From the NCBI GenBank assembly GCA_002437495.1, contig DJQA01000003.1, positions 62,311 through 126,310 on the forward strand: DNA of 64,000 bases, read 5' to 3'. Position 1 is the stretch's first letter; each line of letters starts with the position of its first letter. The notes under the pieces were generated by a model, which saw only the letters and a list, made by a program, of their open reading frames with translations, did no database searches and had not been told where the DNA came from. Below, one piece after another: positions 8,756 to 17,204 of this stretch. The translations under genes were made by a program, and so were the position numbers. Source of the stretch: Prevotellaceae bacterium UBA6398 (GTDB lineage: Bacteria > Bacteroidota > Bacteroidia > Bacteroidales > Bacteroidaceae).

Positions 8756-9769
8756 ATGTTGCCAAAAAAACGTATCACATTCATTATAAACCCCATATCG
8801 GGAACACGCGATAAAAGGTTTATAGTCCAGGACATAAACATGTTCTTGGACAGGGACAAGTTTGACTACAACATAGAGACTACCCTGTATGCCGGGCACG
8901 CACGCGAAATTTCGCAACGAGAAAAGAATTCAAACACCGATGTTGTTGTTGCCGTTGGCGGAGACGGAACAGTAAACGAGGTTGCCTCGGAACTTGTTGG
9001 CAGCAACACAGCCTTAGCGCTTATACCATGCGGCTCGGGCGATGGGCTGGCACGACACCTGCAAATTCCGCTCAACACAAAGGGGGCAATAGAGACCATA
9101 AACCGCTACAATATAGAAACCCTTGACTACGCAACCGTTTGCGGTCGCCCTTTTTTTGTTACCTGCGGAATGGGGTTCGATGCATATGTGAGCTACAAGT
9201 TTGCCGAGGCAAAGACACGCGGCGTGCTCACATATCTTGAGCAGGCACTTACAGAATGGCTGCGCTACAAGCCGGAGACATACACTGTTGAAGATGCCAA
9301 CGGAACGGAAAAATGCAAGGCGTTCCTCATAACCTGCGCCAATTCGTCGGAATATGGCAACAACGCCTACATAGCCCCGCAAGCCTCGATGACCGATGGA
9401 ATGCTCGACGTTACGATTGTTGAACCGTTCAGCGCAATCGAAGCCCCACAACTCGCTCTACAACTGTTTAGCAAAACATTGCGCCCCGGAAACCACGTAA
9501 GAATGATGCGCACAAACAAACTTACGGTGCGCCGCGAAAAGCCCGGAGTTATACACTGCGACGGCGACCCCATAGAGGCGGGAAAGGACCTGCATTTCGA
9601 GCTTATACACCAAGGGCTGAAAATGATTACGAACCCAAACGCCAAAACAGACAAGAGAAACATTTTCCAAGACATTGCGAACTTTGCCGATGAGTTGCAA
9701 GAGCGTAGCAGGCTGTTCGCCGAAAAGAACAACCCTATAAGCGTGATAAACAAACTAAGGGGGAAATAA
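8756..9769 (+). CDS. Diacylglycerol/sphingosine kinase family lipid kinase
   Basis: 337 residues of the DAGK catalytic family. The N-terminal glycine-rich nucleotide site is present (FIINPISGTRDK, then AVGGDGTVNEV) and the second conserved block reads PCGSGDGLARHL. Most bacterial diacylglycerol kinases have GTGNDFA at that place, whereas this form resembles the sphingosine-kinase branch. The C-terminal beta domain runs to about residue 290 (VIHCDGDPIEAG), followed by a charged tail. Family members phosphorylate diacylglycerol, sphingosine or other lipid alcohols with ATP at the membrane. The divergent spt gene makes a sphingoid-related substrate attractive, but that is inference. Confidence 0.82.
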   Translation: MLPKKRITFIINPISGTRDKRFIVQDINMFLDRDKFDYNIETTLYAGHAREISQREKNSNTDVVVAVGGDGTVNEVASELVGSNTALALIPCGSGDGLARHLQIPLNTKGAIETINRYNIETLDYATVCGRPFFVTCGMGFDAYVSYKFAEAKTRGVLTYLEQALTEWLRYKPETYTVEDANGTEKCKAFLITCANSSEYGNNAYIAPQASMTDGMLDVTIVEPFSAIEAPQLALQLFSKTLRPGNHVRMMRTNKLTVRREKPGVIHCDGDPIEAGKDLHFELIHQGLKMITNPNAKTDKRNIFQDIANFADELQERSRLFAEKNNPISVINKLRGK

Positions 9770-9900
9770 ACCGCAAGCAGCGCGTTACGCGTCCGCCCTC
9801 CAAAATATTTCACACTTTTCGCAACGGGCTGAAACACCGCAAGTTTTCCTTTTCCCGCCTATCTCTGTAATATATTTATTTTTACCTGCTTGCAAGGGCA

Positions 9901-9990
9901 AAAAACTATTTCCCATGTAGTTTGAATTATGTCTGATGTAATTTATTCTACATAGGACATGGTTTTTCCTACATCAAACGTTGTTTTCGG
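9901..9990 (+). repeat. 21-bp phased tetrad repeat, copy 2
   Basis: Cores at 9908, 9929, 9950 and 9971: ATTTCCCATGT (degenerate), ATGTCTGATGT, ACATAGGACAT, ACATCAAACGT, with T-rich spacers such as AGTTTGAATT and GGTTTTTCCT. It lies in the 323-base gap between the lipid kinase and rlmN genes. The rest of the gap holds only the rlmN promoter. Confidence 0.9.
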
Positions 9991-10058
9991 AGCAGCAATG
10001 CCCCGGTCGCCAACATTCCGCGAACAACGAGAGAAAAGGTTGTCTCATGGAAAATTTG

Positions 10059-10066
10059 TAATTTTG
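10059..10066 (+). promoter_or_regulatory. Promoter -7 element of rlmN
   Basis: TAATTTTG, 26 bases before the ATG at 10093, with TTG at 10040-10042 upstream. It shows that the TTG at 10072 is not needed as a start. Confidence 0.6.
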
Positions 10067-10092
10067 CACCATTGAATTCACTAAACCACATT

Positions 10093-11187
10093 ATGACAGA
10101 AACAGACAACCGCACCCCGCTGTTAGGCATGACCATGGCGGAAATGCGAGCCGTGGCGGAAAATTGCGGAATGCCGCGCTTCGCCGCCGGGCAGATGCTT
10201 GACTGGATATATAAAAAAGGCGTCAAGTCGGTTGAGGAAATGACAAACCTCAGCAAGAGTTCACGCGAGAAACTTTCCGAAAGCCACTGCGTTGGGGCAA
10301 AAGATTATGTTGATGTGCAAGACTCACGCGACGGCACGAGGAAGTTCCTTTTCCCCGCATCGTGCGGCGGACTGGTGGAAACAGTTTATATCCCCGACGG
10401 ACAAAGGGCAACGGTGTGCGTATCGTCCCAAGTTGGGTGCAAGATGGGCTGCGCTTTCTGCCTTACGGGAAAGCAGGGATTCACAGGGCAACTCTCTACA
10501 TCCGACATACTGAACCAAATTTACAGCATCCCGGAAAGGGAAAAAATAACCAATATCGTTTTCATGGGACAGGGCGAGCCACTCGACAACTACGACAACG
10601 TGGCCAAGGCCATTGACTTACTCACGTCAGAGGACGGTTTTGGCATGAGTCCGAAGAGAATCACCCTTTCCACCTGCGGACTGCTGCCGGCACTCAAAAA
10701 AATCGTACGCAACAGCCGCTGCAACATAGCCATAAGCCTGCACTCTCCATACCATGAGGAACGCATGGAGATTATGCCCATAGAAAAAGCATACGAGGCC
10801 TCGGATGTTGTGAAATTCCTCAAAACCTGTGAGGAGTTTCGCGACATTCGCGGCGGGCACGCAAGAGAGACAAGCCACCAACGCCGGCTGTCGTTCGAAT
10901 ACGTGCTACTGAAAGGCAAAAACGACACAGCAAAACATGCATCCGACATAGCTGCCCTTCTTAAAGGGCTGGACTGCAGGGTAAATGTAATTCCGTTTCA
11001 CACCTACAAAGGCGGGGAATTCAAAAGTCCCTCACACAATGACGCGGAAGCTTTCTGCGAACAACTGTGCCGCCGCGGACTTAACGCCACATTGCGACGC
11101 TCACGCGGGCAGGACATTTCGGCAGCTTGCGGAATGCTGGCGGCAAAACGCAAAGCCGAAGGCGGCAACGCGGAACAAAACAACTAA
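10093..11187 (+). CDS. rlmN: 23S rRNA/tRNA adenine-C2 methyltransferase
   Basis: 364 residues, normal for RlmN. It is a radical-SAM enzyme that methylates C2 of A2503 in 23S rRNA and A37 of certain tRNAs. The radical-SAM cluster motif is CKMGCAFCLTGKQGFTGQL, followed by MGQGEPLDNYDNV, the SAM-binding LSTCGLLPAL and the ISLHSPYHEERMEIMPI block. The C-terminal VNVIPFHTYKG and the catalytic cysteine in ISAACGMLA are present. A tail of about 13 residues rich in Glu, Asn and Gln follows. The gene is monocistronic. Confidence 0.95.
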   Translation: MTETDNRTPLLGMTMAEMRAVAENCGMPRFAAGQMLDWIYKKGVKSVEEMTNLSKSSREKLSESHCVGAKDYVDVQDSRDGTRKFLFPASCGGLVETVYIPDGQRATVCVSSQVGCKMGCAFCLTGKQGFTGQLSTSDILNQIYSIPEREKITNIVFMGQGEPLDNYDNVAKAIDLLTSEDGFGMSPKRITLSTCGLLPALKKIVRNSRCNIAISLHSPYHEERMEIMPIEKAYEASDVVKFLKTCEEFRDIRGGHARETSHQRRLSFEYVLLKGKNDTAKHASDIAALLKGLDCRVNVIPFHTYKGGEFKSPSHNDAEAFCEQLCRRGLNATLRRSRGQDISAACGMLAAKRKAEGGNAEQNN

Positions 11188-11286
11188 AAATCAGAAATGC
11201 ACACGCATATGTGCCGTGTTATCTATATAATACGTAAATTTACACCATAAACTCATACAACACAAACAAGGCACACCCCCACAAGG

Positions 11287-11294
11287 TAGCTTTG
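11287..11294 (+). promoter_or_regulatory. Promoter -7 element of the pdxA-lipid operon
   Basis: TAGCTTTG matches TAnnTTTG and lies 20 bases before the pdxA ATG at 11315. It would drive all six tightly packed genes to 16769. Confidence 0.5.
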
Positions 11295-11314
11295 ACAATT
11301 TATACATATATAAT

Positions 11315-12424
11315 ATGGACAACAGAAAAATACGTGTGGCCATAACCCATGGCGATACAAACGGAGTGGGATACGAAATTATCTTCAAGGTATTTTCCGA
11401 CCCCGCCATGCTCGACATCTGCACCCCTGTGATATACGGTTCCCCCCGAGTGGCTATCTTCCACCGCAAGGCAATGGAACTCCCCACAAACTTCAACACC
11501 ATAAACAACGCCGCCGAAGCCGTGGACGGAAAAGTGAACCTTGTGTCGTGCTTTGACGAAGAAGTAAAAGTTGACTTCGGACAGCCCACGGCCGAAAGCG
11601 GGCGCGCAGCCTACCTTGCGCTTGAACGCGCCGTTAAAGACTACAACGAGGGACTGTACGATGTTTTGGTAACAGCGCCTATATGCAAATCGGCAATTCA
11701 GGGCGATGACTTCAACTTTCCTGGACACACGGAATACCTCCAGCAACGCTTTGCATCCGAGGGCGAAGAGGCACTGATGATATTGATGAACGACAAAATG
11801 CGCGTGGCTCTTGTAACGACCCACCTGCCAATAAGCAAAGTTGCCGATGCTATAACCGAAGACGCGGTGGAACACAAACTCAGACTGCTACACGCCTCCC
11901 TGCGCAGAGACTTTCTTGTTTCCGCCCCGCGCATCGCAGTGCTATCGCTCAACCCACACGCCGGAGACAACGGATTGATTGGCAACGAGGAGGCGGAAAG
12001 CATAACACCCGCAATAAAAAAACTCAACGAAGAAGGAATGAGCTGTTTCGGGCTCTACCCCGCCGATGGTTTCTTTGGGGACGCCGCATACAGAAAATTC
12101 GATGCCGTGCTTGCAATGTACCACGACCAGGGGCTTGCCCCGATGAAAGCCCTGGGAATGGCGGATGGAGTTAACTTCACAGCAGGACTGAATATCGTAC
12201 GCACATCCCCCGACCACGGAACGGCATACGACATTGCCGGAAAAGGCGTGGCAGACGAAAGTTCCATGCGGCAAGCCATATACAAAGCTATAGACATTTT
12301 CCGCAACCGCAGCTTCGACAACGAAGCCAAGGCTAATCCGCTTCGCGAGGAATACAAAAACCGCCAAGAGGAAAACCCGCGACAAAGAAACAAACAGGAA
12401 GAGCACAACAGAAAAGAGGAGTAA
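11315..12424 (+). CDS. pdxA: 4-hydroxythreonine-4-phosphate dehydrogenase
   Basis: 369 residues. PdxA oxidises 4-phosphohydroxy-L-threonine with NAD in the DXP-dependent route to pyridoxal phosphate. It starts RVAITHGDTNGVGYEI, has the family block VTAPICKSAIQ, the substrate and metal histidines (FPGHTEYL, VTTHLPI) and the C-terminal AMYHDQGLAPMKALG with TSPDHGTAYDIAG. A charged tail of about 30 residues, rich in Arg, Glu and Asn, follows the normal end. The stop is one base from the ATG of the next gene, so it is co-transcribed with a lipid-headgroup-type cluster, an unusual neighbour for a vitamin gene. Confidence 0.95.
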   Translation: MDNRKIRVAITHGDTNGVGYEIIFKVFSDPAMLDICTPVIYGSPRVAIFHRKAMELPTNFNTINNAAEAVDGKVNLVSCFDEEVKVDFGQPTAESGRAAYLALERAVKDYNEGLYDVLVTAPICKSAIQGDDFNFPGHTEYLQQRFASEGEEALMILMNDKMRVALVTTHLPISKVADAITEDAVEHKLRLLHASLRRDFLVSAPRIAVLSLNPHAGDNGLIGNEEAESITPAIKKLNEEGMSCFGLYPADGFFGDAAYRKFDAVLAMYHDQGLAPMKALGMADGVNFTAGLNIVRTSPDHGTAYDIAGKGVADESSMRQAIYKAIDIFRNRSFDNEAKANPLREEYKNRQEENPRQRNKQEEHNRKEE

Positions 12425-12425
12425 A

Positions 12426-13172
12426 ATGAAATTCGCTGTCCTGGCCGCAGGAGAAGGCTCGCGGCTGGCAAATGAAGGATCGTTCACGCCAAAACCGCTG
12501 ACCAAAATAAACGGTGAGGCCATGATAGACCGTCTGCTCAGAATTTTCAGTAGCAATGGGGCTGACGAAACTGTCGTGATCGTAAACAAGTTGACCGGGC
12601 TTGTAAGGCAGCACCTCATAGCCAACTACAACACAGTTTTGGAAGACGGGACTCCATGCAATTGCCGCAGGAAACCACTTACAAACACGCCTGTAAGAAT
12701 TGCGTCAAAAACCACTCCAAGCAGCATGCACAGTTTTTTCGAAATAAGCCGGTTTTTGAAAGACGGAAAATTCTGCCTTACCACTGTTGACACAATTTTC
12801 CGCGAAAAAGATTTTTCGGAATACATAAAAACATTCAAGGAGTGCGATTACGATGGACTAATGGCTGTAACTGCGTTTGTAGATGACGAGAAACCGCTAT
12901 ACGTTGCCACAGACAAAAACCTATGCATAACAGGCTTCAACGATGAAAGCAGGAACGACAGATTTGTATCGGGGGGAATTTACTGCCTTACGCCGAACAC
13001 ATTGAATACTCTCGAAAAGTGCATGGAAAAAGGCATAAGTCGTATGCGCAACTTCCAAAGACAATTGATAGCAGACGGTTTGAAACTAAAGGCTTACCCT
13101 TTCGACAAAATAATAGACGTTGACCATATAGGCGATGTGGAAAAAGCCGAACAAATGATAAAAGAAGAATGA
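12426..13172 (+). CDS. Sugar- or polyol-phosphate nucleotidyltransferase
   Basis: 248 residues of the nucleotidyltransferase (GT-A like) fold. The N-terminal signature is FAVLAAGEGSRLANEG followed by FTPKPLTKINGEAMIDRLL, the nucleotide-binding loop and Lys pair of LicC, GlmU-N and MobA relatives. A central TTVDTIFRE supplies the metal-binding Asp, and IIDVDHIGDVEKAEQ closes the fold. Such enzymes make CDP- or other NDP-activated alcohols and sugars. A CDP-alcohol phosphatidyltransferase two genes downstream suggests that it makes a CDP-linked headgroup (CTP plus a phosphorylated polyol or amino alcohol), but the substrate is inferred. It is coupled to its neighbours by a 1-base gap upstream and a 4-base overlap downstream. 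Confidence 0.78.
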   Translation: MKFAVLAAGEGSRLANEGSFTPKPLTKINGEAMIDRLLRIFSSNGADETVVIVNKLTGLVRQHLIANYNTVLEDGTPCNCRRKPLTNTPVRIASKTTPSSMHSFFEISRFLKDGKFCLTTVDTIFREKDFSEYIKTFKECDYDGLMAVTAFVDDEKPLYVATDKNLCITGFNDESRNDRFVSGGIYCLTPNTLNTLEKCMEKGISRMRNFQRQLIADGLKLKAYPFDKIIDVDHIGDVEKAEQMIKEE

Positions 13173-14035
13173 AAAGCCGCAAAGTTACAGCGATAAGCCG
13201 AGCCGTGGAATTTTCGCCAAACTGCGAAAAGAACGACGCGATGATATTCGACGAAGTCTGTAACAGGCTGCAAAAGAAAGGCTTTCAAGTCCGCGCCGTT
13301 TGCGAAACCGACATAGAAAGCGTTGCAAGCTCCAACGCCACGCTTTATATAAGCATGGCACGAGGGAAAAAGGCACTCGCCATATTGGAGCGCAAAGAGG
13401 AAAGCGGTGCACTTGTTGTGAACTCCGCGAAATCCCTCGCGCTCTACAATAGAATTGAGATAACAAAAAAGTTTGCTGAATGCGGAGTTCCCATTCCCGA
13501 AAGCGAAATTGTCGAAACCGGTTGCAAGCCGTGCATTGACTATCCTTTTTGGATTAAGCGCGGAGACGAATGCGCGCAAAACGCAAACGACGTTTGCTTT
13601 GTGGGAAACGCTGGGCAACTTGAAAGCGTGTGGAAAGATTTCACCGCAAGAGGAATTTCCCATGCCGTAGCCAGCAAACACGCCTGCGGAGACCTGGTTA
13701 AATTTTACGGCGTTGCCGACACGCACTTCTTTTACACCTGCTTTCCCACAGAGGACGGAGGATGCGGAAAATTCGGCGCGGAAAAGATTAACGGCGAGCC
13801 GCACCATTACAAATTCAGCCACGAAGACCTTGCACGAGAATGCAACCGTGCGGCAAACGTCCTTGGCATTCCCATATACGGCGGCGACTGCATTGTGAGC
13901 GCAAACGGGGAATTCAAAATTATCGACTTCAACGATTGGCCAAGTTTCTCACGCTGCCGAAGTGAAGCCGCCGAAGCAATATCCGATTTTTTCATACACA
14001 CAGTCAAACTACTTGGCACAACACCCAAGAAATAA
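13169..14035 (+). CDS. ATP-grasp-like protein
   Basis: 288 residues. The layout suits a compact ATP-grasp enzyme: a small N-terminal domain, then VNSAKSLALYNRIEITKKFAE (the usual lid-region start), FWIKRGDE (ATP-binding Lys), ASKHACGDLVKFYGV, and a C-terminal VLGIPIYGGDCIVS followed by FKIIDFNDWPSFS, where Asp and Asn should bind Mg-ATP. This final block resembles RimK and D-Ala ligase enzymes, and also inositol-trisphosphate 5/6-kinases, which have GxDxI...VIDINxFP at the same place. No closer family is recognised. Its position between a nucleotidyltransferase and a CDP-alcohol transferase suggests modification of a lipid headgroup or its precursor. The substrate is unknown. Confidence 0.6.
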   Translation: MKSRKVTAISRAVEFSPNCEKNDAMIFDEVCNRLQKKGFQVRAVCETDIESVASSNATLYISMARGKKALAILERKEESGALVVNSAKSLALYNRIEITKKFAECGVPIPESEIVETGCKPCIDYPFWIKRGDECAQNANDVCFVGNAGQLESVWKDFTARGISHAVASKHACGDLVKFYGVADTHFFYTCFPTEDGGCGKFGAEKINGEPHHYKFSHEDLARECNRAANVLGIPIYGGDCIVSANGEFKIIDFNDWPSFSRCRSEAAEAISDFFIHTVKLLGTTPKK

Positions 14036-14041
14036 AATACA

Positions 14042-15007
14042 ATGCTTAAAGAATACAAGGCACGCATAAGTGCCACATACAAAAACGCCGACACAGAAGA
14101 GTGGATTGACACGCACTTCAACCGCCCAATAGGCTACATGTGGGCCTTGCTCTTTAAAAAAATAAATGCTACACCCAATGTGGTAACCGTTTTGTCTATG
14201 ATTATAGGCGTAGCCGCCGGCTGGATGTTTCATTATCAAGATCTTTACCACAACATTGCGGGCGTGCTGCTGCTTATGTGGGCGAATTTTTATGACAGCG
14301 CAGACGGACAACTTGCGAGGATGACCGGAAAAAAGACCCGCTGGGGAAGAATGCTCGACGGCTTCGCGGGAGACCTTTGGTTCTTCGCAATCTATCTTGC
14401 CATTGTCATAAGGCTGTGGAACGAGCTTATACCTTTCACAAACGTGCATTGGAACTTCCTTATACTGCTGCTTGCCGTTATTTCGGGCGTGTTCTGCCAC
14501 GCAAAACAGTGCCAGCTTGCCGACTATTACCGCAACGTACATATGTATTTCGCATTCGGCAAGGACGACAGCGAGCTTGACAACTCGCGCCAACAGCGCA
14601 TTCTGCTCAACTCTACGCCTAAGAAAGGGAATTTCTGGTGGCGTGCCTTTTTGTACTTCTACGGCAAATACACACACTCGCAGGAATCACTCACGCCATA
14701 CCTGCAAGACTTGCTTAATGTTATAAGCAACAAATGCGGCGGCAACATTCCCGAAAAGTTCCGCCTCGACTTCCGCAAGGAAAGCAAGCCGATGATGAAA
14801 TACGCCAACATACTAACGTTCAACTGGCGTGCCATAACGCTGTATGTTTCGTGCCTGCTAAACATTCCATGGCTGTACATTTTGGCGGAAATAGTGGTGT
14901 TCACCGCCCTTGCTTTTTATCTGCGCGAGCGGCATGAAAAATTGTGCCGCCAAATGGCGATGCTTTTGGAAAAAGGCTACTACAACGAAGATTCAACGCT
15001 GATATAA
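14042..15007 (+). CDS. CDP-alcohol phosphatidyltransferase family membrane enzyme
   Basis: 321 residues with about six hydrophobic segments. Family members move a phospho-alcohol from a CDP-linked donor to a lipid or polyol. The motif is Asp85-x2-Asp88-Gly89-x2-Ala92-Arg93-x8-Gly102-x3-Asp106, but the last Asp is at 111, five residues after Asp106 instead of four (LDGFAGD). From memory the same AGD arrangement occurs in Bacteroides proteins of the inositol-phosphoceramide locus (BT_1522 type), so this may be a subfamily trait. With spt about 6 kb away, a sphingolipid or phospholipid headgroup role is reasonable but unproven. It follows the ATP-grasp gene by 6 bases. Confidence 0.8.
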   Translation: MLKEYKARISATYKNADTEEWIDTHFNRPIGYMWALLFKKINATPNVVTVLSMIIGVAAGWMFHYQDLYHNIAGVLLLMWANFYDSADGQLARMTGKKTRWGRMLDGFAGDLWFFAIYLAIVIRLWNELIPFTNVHWNFLILLLAVISGVFCHAKQCQLADYYRNVHMYFAFGKDDSELDNSRQQRILLNSTPKKGNFWWRAFLYFYGKYTHSQESLTPYLQDLLNVISNKCGGNIPEKFRLDFRKESKPMMKYANILTFNWRAITLYVSCLLNIPWLYILAEIVVFTALAFYLRERHEKLCRQMAMLLEKGYYNEDSTLI

Positions 15008-15012
15008 CAACC

Positions 15013-16035
15013 ATGCGCAAAAAAGCAATGAACATATTTCTTGCCATAGGCATTGCGGCAATAGTTGTGATGCTTTGCACATTCGATGTTTCATACTCCG
15101 AAATATGGCAAAACCTGCGAAAGGCCGACCGATGGTTTATTGCCGTTGTTCTCGTATGGATTCCTATATACGCCATAAACGCATGGTCGTGGCGCGTAAT
15201 CATCAACAACGGCAACAATGGCAAGAAACTTTCGTTCTTGCTTATAATGAAGTACACCATATCGGGCTACGCGCTCAACTATGTAACCCCGGTTGGCGTT
15301 CTTGGCGGAGAGCCATACAGAATCATGGAGCTCACACCATACTACGGCGCGGCAAAAGCCACATCGTCCGTCATTCTCTACGCGATGATGCACATTTTCT
15401 CGCACTTCATTTTCTGGGCGTTCTCCATACTGCTTTACCTGCTTATCTACTTCAACTCAATAACCGCGTCCATGGGCGCGATGCTGCTAATTGTGGCTGC
15501 TTTTTGCGGTTTGGGCATATATTTCTTCATGAAAGGCTACAAGAACGGTCTTGCAATGAAAACGCTCAAAGTGTTCACCCATGTTCCGGGACTGCGCCGC
15601 AAGGCGCGAAAGTTCGTGGAGGACAAGCGCGAAACAGTGGAACGCATCGACTCGCAGATTGCCGAACTGCACCGCCAAAACAAGCGCACGTTCTATCTGT
15701 CGCTGTTCCTCGAGTTTGCCGCGCGCATTGTGGGGTGTCTTGAAATTTGGTTCATATTCATGATACTCACCGACAGCGTGTCGTTTTGGGACTGCATACT
15801 GATACAGGCTTTCACATCGCTGTTTGCAAACCTGTTCTTTTTCATGCCCATGGAAATGGGTACGCGTGAGGGAGGTTTCGCCCTCGCCGTAGGCGGACTG
15901 GCTATGTCGGGGGCTTTCGGCGTGCTTGCAGGGCTGCTCACAAGGATAAGGGAACTTATATGGGTGGCAATAGGAATTTTGCTCATAAAAATCGGTAAGA
16001 AAAACGGCGCAAACCAAACGGCAACAAACACATGA
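15013..16035 (+). CDS. Lysylphosphatidylglycerol synthase/flippase-like integral membrane protein
   Basis: 340 residues with about eight membrane segments, starting MRKKAMNIFLAIGIAAIVVM. The family block SGYALNYVTPVGVLGGEPYRI and the later FMPMEMGTREGGFALAV are typical of the UPF0104 / LPG_synthase_TM family, the flippase half of MprF-like proteins. Members are thought to move lipids or lipid-linked groups across the membrane. ATG at 15013 lies 5 bases after the stop of the CDP-alcohol transferase gene and is preferred over the upstream in-frame ATG at 14944, which overlaps that gene. It overlaps the HAD gene by 4 bases. In context it may flip the product of the preceding enzyme. Confidence 0.8.
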   Translation: MRKKAMNIFLAIGIAAIVVMLCTFDVSYSEIWQNLRKADRWFIAVVLVWIPIYAINAWSWRVIINNGNNGKKLSFLLIMKYTISGYALNYVTPVGVLGGEPYRIMELTPYYGAAKATSSVILYAMMHIFSHFIFWAFSILLYLLIYFNSITASMGAMLLIVAAFCGLGIYFFMKGYKNGLAMKTLKVFTHVPGLRRKARKFVEDKRETVERIDSQIAELHRQNKRTFYLSLFLEFAARIVGCLEIWFIFMILTDSVSFWDCILIQAFTSLFANLFFFMPMEMGTREGGFALAVGGLAMSGAFGVLAGLLTRIRELIWVAIGILLIKIGKKNGANQTATNT

Positions 16036-16769
16036 ACGGAAAATTCGCGAACATAAAAGGACTAATATTCGACTACGGCGGAACGCTCGATTCGGAGGGA
16101 CGGCACTGGTCATACATACTGCGCGAGGGTTTGAAAGCCGCTGGAACAGAATGCGGGGACGATAGTTGGAAAGACGCCTACGTGTTTGCCGAGCGCGCCC
16201 TCGCCAAAGAGCGCATAATACTCGCGCAAGACACTTTCCGCGACGTGATGCAGAAAAAAATCGGCATCGAAATTTCACGGCTCATCGAAACAGGCGCAAT
16301 CGCACTGTCGGAAAGCGAAAAAGCGGAGTGCATCGCAAAAGCCGCCGAATACTGCTACCGTTACGCGGCAAACTGCATTGAGCGCAGCCGCAACGCGCTC
16401 GAAAAGCTCGAAGGCTTCAAAATGGTGCTGGTAACAAACTTCTACGGCAATATGCACTCGGTTCTCAAGGATTTCAAGCTGGACTTCTTCAAAGACATAA
16501 TAGAGTCGGCGTGCGTGGGAGTGAGAAAGCCCGACCCGCAGATATACCGTCTCGGGGTTGAAAGCCTTGGAATTGCCGCCGGCAACACCGTTGTAATAGG
16601 CGACTCATACGACAAGGACATAATTCCCGCGTCCTCCATTGGCTGCAAAACAATTTGGCTGAAAGGCGAGGGATGGGGAAACCCGCCCAAGGACACTTCG
16701 GCGGCGGATGCCGTGATTGCAAGCATTTCGCAGCTTCCACAAACACTCGGGCAAATATGTGCGGAATGA
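16032..16769 (+). CDS. HAD-superfamily hydrolase
   Basis: 245 residues with a Rossmann-like HAD core and a helical cap. Motif I is IFDYGGTLDSEG: the nucleophile Asp is present but the second Asp of the phosphatase signature DxDxT is Gly. Motif II is VLVTNF, motif III the Lys of GVRKPDPQIY, and motif IV VVIGDSYDKDIIPA. Without the second Asp, normal phosphatase turnover is less certain; some HAD hydrolases of the dehalogenase branch lack it. As the last gene of the cluster it could dephosphorylate a headgroup or lipid product, but this is inference. Confidence 0.78.
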   Translation: MNGKFANIKGLIFDYGGTLDSEGRHWSYILREGLKAAGTECGDDSWKDAYVFAERALAKERIILAQDTFRDVMQKKIGIEISRLIETGAIALSESEKAECIAKAAEYCYRYAANCIERSRNALEKLEGFKMVLVTNFYGNMHSVLKDFKLDFFKDIIESACVGVRKPDPQIYRLGVESLGIAAGNTVVIGDSYDKDIIPASSIGCKTIWLKGEGWGNPPKDTSAADAVIASISQLPQTLGQICAE

Positions 16770-16916
16770 TGGGTGCACCATTATTCCAATGGTACAAAAT
16801 TGATTTGTGCACATTAGCTGGCTTTTTTTACTGCGACAAATATTATTACACCAAACCGTGTCGGGATATGGCGTTTGCTGCCAAATATTCACGGAAGTGT
16901 TGAAACCGCAAAAACA

Positions 16917-17000
16917 ACATAAGATATAATAAAAACCAAGTCCTATATAGAAAAAATTATATCGGACATAAATCAAACTACATCAGACATAATTTTGAGC
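16917..17000 (-). repeat. 21-bp phased tetrad repeat, copy 3
   Basis: Cores at 16917, 16938, 16959 and 16980: ACATAAGATAT, AAGTCCTATAT, ATATCGGACAT, ACATCAGACAT. It is the most diverged copy, yet the 21-bp phase is exact, and its outer core keeps ACAT where most copies have ACCT. It lies in the 435-base gap between the convergent HAD and lipoprotein genes. I see nothing else in that gap except AT-rich DNA at 17000-17200. Confidence 0.85.
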
Positions 17001-17204
17001 ACATCTAATACCTTGAAAAGAAAGCGTTTATACCGACACACACAAATCACGTTAAACTGCTATATTTCCGCGCATTAAACAATTTGACCGTTTATCCGCA
17101 AATGTCGGTGCGATGCATGATTTTACACATAAAAAGGCGGATGCCATAAAGCGCACCTGCCATTTATTGTAAGATATGATTTTATCGAAAAAACAGCCGT
17201 ACCG

